NCBI RefSeq assembly: GCF_051401765.1
Contig: NW_027480429.1
Span: 11,846,157 to 11,910,156 of the forward strand
Direction of reading: 5' to 3'
From: Calliopsis andreniformis
Taxonomy: Eukaryota > Arthropoda > Insecta > Hymenoptera > Andrenidae
DNA length: 64,000 nucleotides
The translations under genes and the position numbers were made by a program. Shown in pieces: positions 36,079 through 47,200 of this stretch; the first letter of the stretch is position 1; the number at the start of each line of letters is the position of its first letter. Under the pieces are notes generated by a model that saw only the letters and a list, made by a program, of their open reading frames with translations, had not been told where the DNA came from and ran no database searches.

Positions 36079-39000
36079 CAACCAGTGTGGAAGTTATGGT
36101 CATGTCTACGTTCCGGGCAACCTAGGCTTCACTCTAGGGCGTTGCTCGACCAGATCGAATAGCTAGGGCCTTAGAAGTCAACGCCTGAAGTATAAAATAC
36201 AATAAAAATACAACAGCCTTTCCATCCTATAACAGGAATAATTGCAACCCGTGTGAAAGGGATGGTCATTTCTACGTTCCAGGCAACCTAGGCTTCACCC
36301 TAGGGCGTTGTTCCACCAGATGGAATAGTTAGGGCCTAAGAAGTCAACGCCAGAAGCATAAAACACTATATAAATACAACAGTTTTTCCATCATATAAAG
36401 CGAATAATTGCAACCAGGATGAAATTTATGGTCATTTCTACTTTCCGGGCAACCTAGGCTTCACTCTAGGGCGTTGCCCCACCAGATCGAATAGTTAGGG
36501 CCTTAGAAGTGAATGCCCGAAGCATAAAACACAAAATAAATAAAACAGCTTTTCCATCGCATAAAACGAATAATTGCAACCAGTATGAAAGTTAACGTCA
36601 TTTCCACCTTCCGGGCAACATAGGCTTCACCTTGGGCGTTGCACCAACAGATTTAATAGTTAGGGCCTTAGAAGTCAACGCCCGAAGCATGAAATACAAA
36701 ATAAATAGAACAGTTTTTCCATCGTATAAAACGAATAATTGCAACCAGTGTGAAGGTAATGGTCATTTCTACGTTCCGGGGAACTTAGGCGTCACCCTAG
36801 GGCGTTGCTCCACCACATCTAATAGTAACGGCCTTAGAAGTCAACCCCAGATGAATAAAATACATAAAAGATGCCACAGCTTTTCCATCGTATAAATCTA
36901 ATAATTGCAACCAGTGTGAAAGTTATGGTCATTTCTACGTTCCGGGCAACCTAGGCTTCACTCTAGGGCGTTGCGCCACCAGATCGAATAGTTAGGGCCT
37001 TAGAAGTCAACGCCAGAAGCATAAAATACGATATAAATACAACAGTTTTTCCATCGTATAAAACGAATAATTGCTTCCAGTGTGAAAGTTATGGTCATTT
37101 CTACGTTACGCGCAACCTAGGCTTCACACGAGGGCGTTGATCCACCAGATGGAATGGTTAGGGCCTAAGAGTTCAACGCCAGAATCATAAAATACGATAT
37201 AAATACAACAGCTTTTCCATCGTATAAAACGAATAATTGCAACCAGTGTGGAAGTTATGGTCATTTCTACGTTCCGGGCAACCTAGGCTTCACTCTAGGG
37301 CGTTGTTCCACCAGATGCAATAGTTAGGGCCTAAGAAGTCAACGCCAGAAGCATAAAACACTATGTAAATACAACAGTTTTTCCATCATATAAAACGAAT
37401 AATTGCAACCAGGATGAAAGTTATTCTTCATTTCTACTTTCCGGGCAACCTAGGCTTCACCCTAGGGCGTTGCTCCAACAGATTGAGTAGCTAGGGCCTT
37501 AGAAGTCAATGCCCGAAGCATAAAATACAATATAAATACAACAGTTTTTCCATCGTATAAAACGAATAATTGAAACCAGTATGAAAGCTAACGTCATTTC
37601 TACTTTCCGGGCTACCTAGGCTTCACCCTAGAGCGTTGCACCAACAGATTGAATAGTTAGGGCCTTAGAAGCCAACGCCAGAAGCATAAAGTACAATAAA
37701 GATGCAAACGTTTTTCCATCGCATAACAGGAATAACTGCAAACAGTGTGAAAGTTATGGTCATTTCTACGTTCCGGGCAACCTCGGGTTCACTCTAGGGC
37801 GTTGCGGCACCAGATCGAATAGTTAGGGCCTTAGAAATCAACGCCCGAAGCATAAAATACAAAATAAATAATACAGTTTTTCCATCGTATAAAACGAATA
37901 ATTGCAACCAGTGTGGAAGTTATGGTCATTTCTACGTTCCGGGCAACCTAGGCTTCACTCTAGGGCGTTCCTCCACCAGATCGAATAGTTAGGGCCTTAG
38001 AAGTCTACGCCCGAAGCATAAAATACAAAATAAATAAAACAGTTTTCCATCGTATAAAAAGAATAATTGCAACCAGTATGAAAGTTAACGTCATTTCTAC
38101 TTTCGGGGCAACATAGGCTTCACCCTTGGGCGTTGCACCAACAGATTGAATAGTTAGGCCCTTAGAAGTCAACGCCAGAAGCATAAAATACGATATAAAT
38201 ACAACAGTTTTTCCATCGTATAAAACGAATGATAGTAACCAGTGTGAAAGTTATGGTCATTTCTACGTTCCGGGCAACATAGGCTTCACCTTGGGCGTTG
38301 CACCAACAGATTTAATAGTTAGGGCCTTAGAAGTCAACGGCCGAAGCATGAAATACAAAATAAATAGAACAGCTTTTCCATCGTATAAAACGAATAATTG
38401 CAACCAGTATGAAAGTTAACGTCATTTCTACTTTCCGGGCAACATAGGCTTCACCCTTGGGCGTTGCACCAACAGATTGAATAGTTAGGGCCTTAGCAAT
38501 CAACGCCCGAAGCATAAAATACAAAATAAATAGAACAGTTTTTCCATCGTATAAAAAGAATAATTGCTACCGGTGTGAAAGCTATGGTCATTTCTCCGTT
38601 CCGGGCAACCTAGGCTTCACTCTAGGGCGTTGCTCCACCGGATCGAATGGTTAGGGCCTTAGAAGTCAACGCCAGTAGCATAAAATACAAAATAAATAAA
38701 ACAGTTTTTCCATCGTATAAAACGAATAATTGCTACCAGTGTGAAAGTTATGGTCATTTCTACGTTACGCGCATCCTAGGCTTCACCCGAGGGCGTTGCT
38801 CCACCAGATCGAATAGTTAGGGCCTTAGAAGTCAACGCCCGAAGCATAAAATGCAAAATAAATAAAACAGGTTTTCCATCGTATAAAATGAATAATTGCA
38901 ACCAGTATGAAAGTTAACGTCATTTCTACTTTCGGGGCAACATAGGCTTCACCCTTGGGCGTTGCACCAACAGATTGAATAGTTAGGCCCTTAGAAGTCA

Positions 39001-41387
39001 ACGCCAGAAGCATAAAATACGATATAAATAGAATAGCTTTTCCATCCTATAAAACGAATAATTGCAACCAGTGTGGAAGTTATGGTCATGTCTACGTTCC
39101 GGGCAACCTAGGCTTCACTCTAGGGCGTTGCTCGACCAGATCGAATAGCTAGGGCCTTAGAAGTCAACGCCTGAAGTATAAAATACAATAAAAATACAAC
39201 AGCCTTTCCATCCTATAACAGGAATAATTGCAGCCCGTGTGAAAGGGATTGTCATTTCTACGTTCCAGGCAACCTAGGCTTCACCCTAGGGCGTTGTTCC
39301 ACCAGATCGAATAGCTAGGGCCTTAGAAGTCAACGCCAGAAGCATAAAACACTATATAAATACAACAGTTTTTCCATCATATAAAGCGAATAATTGCAAC
39401 CAGGATGAAATTTATGGTCATTTCTACTTTCCGGGCAACCTAGGCTTCACTCTAGGGCGTTGCCCCACCAGATCGAATAGTTAGGGCCTTAGAAGTCAAT
39501 GCCCGAAGCATAAAACACAAAATAAATAAAACAGCTTTTCCATCGCATAAAACGAATAATTGCAACCAGTATGAAAGTTAACGTCATTTCTACCTTCCGG
39601 GCAACATAGGCTTCACCTTGGGCGTTGCACCAACAGATCGAATAGTTAGGGCCTTAGAAGTCAACGCCCGAAGCATAAAATGCAAAATAAATAAAACAGG
39701 TTTTCCATCGTATAAAACGAATAATTGCAACCAGTATGAAAGTTAACGTCATTTCTACTTTCGGGGCAACATAGGCTTCATCCTTGGGCGTTGCACCAAC
39801 AGATTGAATAGTTAGGCCCTTAGAAGTCAACGCCAGAAGCATAAAATACGATATAAATAGAATAGCTTTTCCATCCTATAAAACGAATAATTGCAAGCAG
39901 TGTGGAAGTTATGGTCATGTCTACGTTCCGGGCAACCTAGGCTTCACTCTAGGGCGTTGCTCGACCAGATCGAATAGCTAGGGCCTTAGAAGTCAACGCC
40001 TGAAGTATAAAATACAATAAAAATACAACAGCCTTTCCATCCTATAACAGGAATAATTGCAACCCGTGTGAAAGGGATGGTCATTTCTACGTTCCAGGCA
40101 ACCTAGGCTTCACCCTAGGGCGTTGTTCCACCAGATGGAATAGTTAGGGCCTAAGAAGTCAACGCCAGAAGCATAAAACACTATATAAATACAACAGTTT
40201 TTCCATCATATAAAGCGAATAATTGCAACCAGGATGAAATTTATGGTCATTTCTACTTTCCGGGCAACCTAGGCTTCACTCTAGGGCGTTGCCCCACCAG
40301 ATCGAATAGTTAGGGCCTTAGAAGTCAATGCCCGAAGCATAAAACACAAAATAAATAAAACAGCTTTTCCATCGCATAAAACGAATAATTGCAACCAGTA
40401 TGAAAGTTAACGTCATTTCCACCTTCCGGGCAACATAGGCTTCACCTTGGGCGTTGCACCAACAGATTTAATAGTTAGGGCCTTAGAAGTCAACGCCCGA
40501 AGCATGAAATACAAAATAAATAGAACAGTTTTTCCATCGTATAAAACGAATAATTGCAACCAGTGTGAAGGTAATGGTCATTTCTACGTTCCGGGGAACT
40601 TAGGCGTCACCCTAGGGCGTTGCTCCACCACATCTAATAGTAACGGCCTTAGAAGTCAACCCCAGATGAATAAAATACATAAAAGATGCCACAGCTTTTC
40701 CATCGTATAAATCTAATAATTGCAACCAGTGTGAAAGTTATGGTCATTTCTACGTTCCGGGCAACCTAGGCTTCACTCTAGGGCGTTGCGCCACCAGATC
40801 GAATAGTTAGGGCCTTAGAAGTCAACGCCAGAAGCATAAAATACGATATAAATACAACAGTTTTTCCATCGTATAAAACGAATAATTGCTTCCAGTGTGA
40901 AAGTTATGGTCATTTCTACGTTACGCGCAACCTAGGCTTCACACGAGGGCGTTGATCCACCAGATGGAATGGTTAGGGCCTAAGAGTTCAACGCCAGAAT
41001 CATAAAATACGATATAAATACAACAGCTTTTCCATCGTATAAAACGAATAATTGCAACCAGTGTGGAAGTTATGGTCATTTCTACGTTCCGGGCAACCTA
41101 GGCTTCACTCTAGGGCGTTGTTCCACCAGATGCAATAGTTAGGGCCTAAGAAGTCAACGCCAGAAGCATAAAACACTATGTAAATACAACAGTTTTTCCA
41201 TCATATAAAACGAATAATTGCAACCAGGATGAAAGTTATTCTTCATTTCTACTTTCCGGGCAACCTAGGCTTCACCCTAGGGCATTGCTCCAACAGATTG
41301 AGTAGCTAGGGCCTTAGAAGTCAATGCCCGAAGCATAAAATACAATATAAATACAACAGTTTTTCCATCGTATAAAACGAATAATTG
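36079..41387. repeat. 5309-bp higher-order unit, copy 2
   Basis: Copy of 30770-36078. The junction lies in AATAATTGC near 36078. Copy 1 switches there to AACCAGTGTGGAAG. At the equivalent point 41387, copy 2 continues as AAACCAGTATGAAAGC, that is, into a partial further repeat (41388 to about 41990). That continuation matches 37573-38175 and 32264-32866. One private change is CTAGGGCATTGC near 41279. Confidence 0.92.
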
Positions 41388-42000
41388 AAACCAGTATGAA
41401 AGCTAACGTCATTTCTACTTTCCGGGCTACCTAGGCTTCACCCTAGAGCGTTGCACCAACAGATTGAATAGTTAGGGCCTTAGAAGCCAACGCCAGAAGC
41501 ATAAAGTACAATAAAGATGCAAAAGTTTTTCCATCGCATAACAGGAATAACTGCAAACAGTGTGAAAGTTATGGTCATTTCTACGTTCCGGGCAACCTCG
41601 GCTTCACTCTAGGGCGTTGCGGCACCAGATCGAATAGTTAGGGCCTTAGAAATCAACGCCCGAAGCATAAAATACAAAATAAATAATACAGTTTTTCCAT
41701 CGTATAAAACGAATAATTGCAACCAGTGTGGAAGTTATGGTCATTTCTACGTTCCGGGCAACCTAGGCTTCACTCTAGGGCGTTCCTCCACCAGATCGAA
41801 TAGTTAGGGCCTTAGAAGTCTACGCCCGAAGCATAAAATACAAAATAAATAAAACAGTTTTCCATCGTATAAAAAGAATAATTGCAACCAGTATGAAAGT
41901 TAACGTCATTTCTACTTTCGGGGCAACATAGGCTTCACCCTTGGGCGTTGCACCAACAGATTGAATAGTTAGGCCCTTAGAAGTCAATGCCAGAAGCATA
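41388..42000. repeat. Partial continuation of the nested cluster
   Basis: Matches 37573-38185 at +3815 bp and the founder 32264-32876 at +9124 bp. It keeps the TTCCTCCACCAG variant and the one-base loss in CAGTTTTCC (41851). Some bases match older monomers (CAAAAGTTTTTCC and CCTCGGCTTC) rather than the cluster (CAAACG and CCTCGGGTTC). The donor may thus have been an unconverted sister, or conversion followed. Confidence 0.82.
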
Positions 42001-42530
42001 AAATACGATATAAATAGAACAGCTTTTCCATCATATAAAACGAATAATTGCAACCAGTGTAAAAGTTATGGTCATTTCTACTTTCCGGGCAACATAGGCT
42101 TCACCCTTGGGCGTTGCACCAACAGATTGAATAGTTAGGCCCTTAGAAGTCAACGCTAGAAGCATAAAATACGATATAAATAGAACAGCTTTTCCATCGT
42201 ATAAAACGAATAATTGCAACCAGTGTGAAGGTAATGGTCATTTCTACGTTCCAGGCAACTTAGGCGTCACCCTAGGGCGTTGCTCCACCACATCTAATAG
42301 CAACGGCCTTAGAAGTCAGCCCCAGATGAATAAAATACATAAAAGATGCCACAGCTTTTCCATCGTATAAAACGAATTATTGCAACCAGTGTGAAAGTTA
42401 TGGTCATTTCTACGTTCCGGGCAACCTCGGCTTCACTCTAGGGCGTTGCGGCACCAGATCGAATAGTTAGGGCCTTAGAAATCAACGCCCGAAGCATAAA
42501 ATACAAAATAAATAATACAGTTTTTCCATC
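42001..42530. repeat. Last domain-I monomers
   Basis: Three monomers including the last marker monomer (42320). They match about 22.1-22.4 kb, sharing ACGAATTATTGC. A closing monomer of the CCTCGGCTTCACTC / GCGGCACCAG type then matches 41.6 kb. Beyond this point the domain-I marker types cease or become rare. Confidence 0.75.
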
Positions 42531-42644
42531 GTATAAAACGAATAACGGTAACCAGTGTGAAAGTACTGGTCATTTCTACGTTCCGGGTAACCTAGGTTTC
42601 ACCCTAGGTCGATGCTCCACCAGATCGAATAGCTTGGTACTTAG

Positions 42645-43117
42645 AATTCAACGCCAGAAGGATAAAATACAATATAAGTACAACGGTTTTTCCATCGTAT
42701 AAAATGAATAATTGCAGACATTGTGAAAGTAATGGTCATTTCTACGTTCCGGTCAACCTAGGCGTCACTCTAGGGCGTTGCTCGACCACATCTAATAGGT
42801 ACGGCCTTAGAAGTCAACGCCAGGAGCATAAAATACAATATAAATACAACAGCTTTTCCATCGTATAAAATGAATAATTGCAGACATTGTGAAAGTAATG
42901 GTCATTTCTACGTTCCGGTCAACCTAGGCGTCACTCTAGGGCGTTGCTCGACCACATCTAATAGCTACGGCCTTAGAAGTCAACGCCAGGAGCATAAAAC
43001 ACAATATAAATACAACAGCTTTTCCATCGTATAAAATGAAAAATTGCAGACATTGTGAAAGTAATGGTCATTTCTACGTTCCGGTCAACCTAGGCGTCAC
43101 TCTAGGGCGTTGCTCCA
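42645..43117. repeat. Run of three nearly identical single monomers
   Basis: AATTGCAGACATTGTG occurs at about 42710, 42876 and 43042, each 166 bp apart, with GGTCAACCTAGGCGTCACTC and GACCACATCTAATAG shared. Neighbouring copies are near identical, so this is a simple one-monomer-period amplification. It contrasts with the multi-monomer units on the left and the dimers on the right. It resembles the AATGAATAATTGCAAACATTG monomer seen at about 1380, 4533 and 9015. Confidence 0.88.
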
Positions 43118-43254
43118 CAAGATCAAACAGTTAGGGCCTTTGATATCAACGCCCGAAGCATTAAATACAAAATAAATAGAACAGTTTTTCCATTGTATAA
43201 AACGAATAATTGCTACCACTGTAAAAGTTATGGTCATTTCTACGTTCCGGGCAA

Positions 43255-43500
43255 CCTAGGCTTCACCCTAGGCCGTTGTTCCACCAGATCGAATAGTTAG
43301 GGCCTAAGAAGTGAACGCCAGAAGCATAAAACACGATAAAGATGCAACAGTTTTTCCATCGTATAAAACGAATAATTGCAACCAGTGTGAAAGTTATGGT
43401 CATTTCTACGTTCCGGGCAACCTAGGCTTCACCCTAGGCCGTTGTTCCACCAGATCGAATAGTTAGGGCCTAAGAAGTGAACGCCAGAAGCATAAAATGC
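43255..43500. repeat. Pair of adjacent near-identical monomers
   Basis: The run CCTAGGCCGTTGTTCCACC with GCCTAAGAAGTGAACGCC occurs at about 43271 and 43437, one monomer apart. Both copies carry the unusual AAGTGAACGCC. This is another local one-monomer duplication in the transition zone. Confidence 0.8.
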
Positions 43501-46315
43501 AATAAAAATACAACAGTTTTTCCATCGTATAGCAGGAATAATTTGCAACCAGTGTGATAGTAGTGGTCATTTCTAAGTTCCGGGCAACCTAGGTTTCACT
43601 CCAGGGCGTTGCTCCACCAGATCGAATAGTTACGGCCTAAGAAGTCAACGCCAGAAGCATAAAATACGATAAAGATGCAACAGTTTTTCCATCGTATAAA
43701 ACGAATAATTGCAGCCAGTGTGAAGGTGATGGTCATTTCTACATTCCGAGCAACCTAGGCTTCACTCTAGGGCGTTGTTCCGCCAGATCGAATAGTTAGG
43801 GCCTAAGAAGTGAACGCCAGAAGCATAAAATACAATATAAATACAACAGTTTTTCCATCATATAAAACGAATGATAGCAACCAGTGTGAAAGTTATGGTC
43901 GTTTCTACGTTCCGGGCAGCCTAGGCTTCACTCTAGGGTGTTGCTCCACCAGATGGAATAGCTAGGGAGTTAGAATTCAATGCCAGAAGCATAAAATGCA
44001 ATATAAATATAACAGCTTTTCCATCGTATAAAACGAATAATAGCAACCAGTGTGAATGTTATGGTCATTTCTACTTTCCGGGCAACCTAGGCTTCACTCT
44101 AGGGCGTTGCTCCACCACATCTAATAGCTACGGCCTTAGAAGTCAACGCCAGAGGCATAAAATACAATATAAATACAACAGCGTTTCCATCGTATAAAAC
44201 GAATAATTGCAAGCAGTGTGATAGTTATGGTCATTTCTACATTCCGAGCAACCTAGGCTTCACTCTAGGGCGTTGCTCCACCAGATCGAATAGTTAGGTC
44301 CTTAGAAGTAAACGCCAGAAGCATAAAATACGATATAAATACAACAGCTTTTCCATCGTATAAAAGGATTAATTGCAACCAGTTTGAAAGTGATGGTCAT
44401 TTCTCCTTTCCGGGCAACCTCGGCTTCACTCTAGGGCGTTGCTCCACCAGATCGAATAGTTAGTGCCTTAGAAGTCAACGCCAGAAGCATAAAATACAAT
44501 ATAAATACAACAGTTTTTCCATCGTATAAAACGAATAATTGCAACCAGTATGAAACTTATGGTCATTTCTACTTTGAGAGCAACCTAGGCTTCACCCTAG
44601 GGCGTTGCTCCAACAGATTGAATAGTTAGGACCTTAGAAGTCAACGCCCGAACCGTAAAATGCAAAAAAAATACAACAGTGTTTCCATCATATAACAGGA
44701 ATAATTGCAACCAGTTTGAAAGTGATGGCCAATTCTACGTTCCGGGCAACCTAGGCTTCACTCTAGGGCGTTGCTCCACCAGATCGAATAGTTAGTGCCT
44801 TAGAAGTCAACGCCAGAAGCATAAAATACAATATAAATACAACAGCTTTTCCATCGTATAAAACGAATAATTGCAACCAGTATGAAACTTACGGTCATTT
44901 CTACTTTCCGAGCAACCTAGGCTTCACCCTAGGGCGTTGCACCAACAGATTGAATAGTTAGGGCCTTAGAAGTCAACGCCCGAAGCATAAAATGCAATAA
45001 AAATACAACAGTGTTTCCATCGTATAACAGGAATAATTGCAACCAGTTTTGAAAGTGACAGCCAATTCTACGTTCCGGGCAACCTAGGTTTCACTCCAGG
45101 GCGTTGCTCCACCAGACCGAATAGTTACGGCCTAAGAAGTCAACGCCAGAAGCATATAATACAATATAAATACAACAGTTTTTCCATCGTATAAACGAAT
45201 AATTGCAACCAGTTTGAAAGTGATGGCCAATTCTACGTTCCGGGCAACCTAGGCTTCACTCTAGGGCATTTCTCCACCAGATCGAATAGTTAGTGCCTTA
45301 GAAGTCGACGCCAGAAGCATAAAATACAATATAAATACAACAGTTTTTCCATCGTATAAAACGAATAATTGCAACCAGTATGAAACTTATGGTCATTTCT
45401 ACTTTCCGAGCAACCTAGGCTTCACCCTAGGGCGTTGCTCCAACAGATTGAATAGTTAGGGTCTTAGAGGTCAACGCCCGAAGCATAAAATGCAATAAAA
45501 ATACAACAGTGTTTCCATCATATAACAGGAATAATTGCAACCAGTTTGAAAGTGATGGCCAATTCTACGTTCCGGGCAAGCTAGGCTTCACTCTAGGGCG
45601 TTGCTCCACCACATCTAATAGCTACGGCCTTAGAAGTCAACGCCAGAGGCATAAAATACAATATAAATACAACTGCGTTTCCATCGTATAAAACGAATAA
45701 TTGCAACCAGTGTGAAAGTTATGGTCATTTCTACATTCCGAGCAACCTAGGCTTCACTCTAGGGCGATGCTCCACCAGATTGAATTGTTAGGTCCTTGGA
45801 AGTAAACGCCAGAAGCATAAAATACGATATAAATACAACAGTTTTTCCATCGTATAAAACGAATAATTGCAACCAGTATGAAACTTATGGTCATTTCTAC
45901 TTTCCGAGCAACCTAGGCTTCACCCTAGGGCGTTGCTCCAACAGATTGAATAGTTAGGGCCTTAGAAGTCAACGAACGAAGCATAAAATGCAATAAAAAT
46001 GCAACAGTGTTTCCATCATATAACAGGAATAATTGCGACCAGTTTGAAAGTGATGGCCAATTCTACGTTCCGGGCAACCTAGGCTTCACTCTAGGGCGTT
46101 GCTCCACCAGATCGAATAGTTAGTGCCTTAGAAGTCAACGCCAGAAGCATAAAATACAATATAAATACAATAGTTTTTCCATCGTATGAAACAAATAATT
46201 GCAACCAGTATGAAACTTATGGTTATTTCTACTTTCCGAGCAACCTAGGCTTCACCCTAGGGTGTAGCTCCAACGGATTGAATAGTTAGGGCCTTAGAAG
46301 TCAACGCCCGAAGCA

Positions 46316-47200
46316 TAAAATACGAAATAAATAGAACAGTTTTTCCATAGTATAAAACGAATAATTGCTACCAGTGTAAAAGTTATGGTCATTTCTACGT
46401 TCCGGGCAACCTCGGCATCACTCTAGGGCGTTCTTCCGCCAAATCGAATGGTTAGGGCCTAAGAAGTCAACGCCAGAAGCATAAAATACGATATAAGTAC
46501 AACAGCTTTTCCACCGTATAAAACGAATAATTGCAACCAGTGTGAAAGTTATGGCCATTTCTACGTTCCGGGCAACCTAGGCTTCACTCTATGGCGTTCT
46601 TCCATCACATCGAATAGCTACGGCCTCAGAAGTCAACGCCTGAAGTATAAAATACAATAAAAATACAACAGTCTTTCCATCCTATAACAGGAATAATTGC
46701 AACCCGTGTGAAAGTGATGGTCATTTCTACGTTCCAGGCAACCTAGGCTTCACTCTAGGGCGTTGTTCCGCCAGATCGAATAGTTAGAGCCTAAGAAGTC
46801 AACGCCAGAAGCATAAAATACAATACAAATATAACAGTTTTTCCATCGTAGAAAACGAATAATAGCAACCAGTGTGAAAGTTATGGTCATTTCTACGTTC
46901 AGGGCAACCTAGGCTTCACTCTAGGGCGTTGCTCCACCTGATCAAACAGTTAGGTCCTTAGAAGTCAACGCCCGAAGCATTAAATACAAAATAAATAGAA
47001 CAGTTTTTTCATTGTATAAAACGAATAATTGCTACCAGTGTAATAGTTATGGTCATTTCTACGTTCCGGGCAACCTAGGCTCCACCCTAGGCCGTTGTTC
47101 CACCTGATCGAATAGTTAGGGCCTAAGAAGTGAACGCCAGAAGCATAAAATACAATATAAATACAACAGTTTTTCCATCATATATAACGAATAATTGCAA
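46316..47200. repeat. Enclave of domain-I-type monomers inside domain III
   Basis: About five consecutive monomers carry domain-I features. These are GAAATAAATAGAACAG with AATTGCTACCAGTG (46329-46380), the CCTGAAGTATAAAATAC / CCTATAACAGGAATAATTGC / CCCGTGTGAAAG monomer (about 46640-46730), and GCATTAAATACAAAATAAAT (46977) with CCTAGGCCGTTGTTCC. The dimer alternation resumes after about 47.2 kb. Part of the enclave (46920-47150) is close to the transition zone at 43.1-43.3 kb. Confidence 0.75.
46512..46528 (-). promoter_or_regulatory. CENP-B-box-like site, 8 of 9 essential positions
   Basis: Same site as at 62615, created by CCACCGTATAAAACGAA on the plus strand in place of the common CCATCGTATAAAACGAA. 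The neighbouring monomers have the 7-of-9 form. Confidence 0.35.

Larger units (their letters stand above)
1..42530. repeat. Domain I: mosaic multi-monomer higher-order repeat domain
   Basis: This domain mixes several recognisable monomer types. One has AGTGTGGAAGTTATGG with GATGGAATAG. One has AGTATGAAAGTTAACGTC with CCCTTGGGCG. One has CCTATAACAGGAATAACTGC with CCCGTGTGAAAG. One has CAACATATAAAACGG with CAGGATGAAAG. A rare one has CCCCAGATGAATAAAATAC. The types do not alternate with one short period. Long ordered runs of them reappear kilobases away, always at offsets near multiples of 166 bp. That is the signature of in-register unequal exchange or gene conversion. It contains no gene. Confidence 0.9.
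42531..44450. repeat. Transition zone of diverged monomers
   Basis: About twelve monomers with many private substitutions (AATAACGGTAACC, TAGGTCGATGC, AGCTTGGTACTTAGAATTC, GATAGCAACCAG). It includes two short runs of adjacent near-identical monomers and resembles neither neighbouring domain closely. Positions 43100-43330 are related to 46920-47150 at +3819 (23 monomers), sharing GCATTAAATACAAAATAAAT and CCTAGGCCGTTGTTCC. Positions 44100-44445 are copied at 48582-48927 (+4482). Confidence 0.75.
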
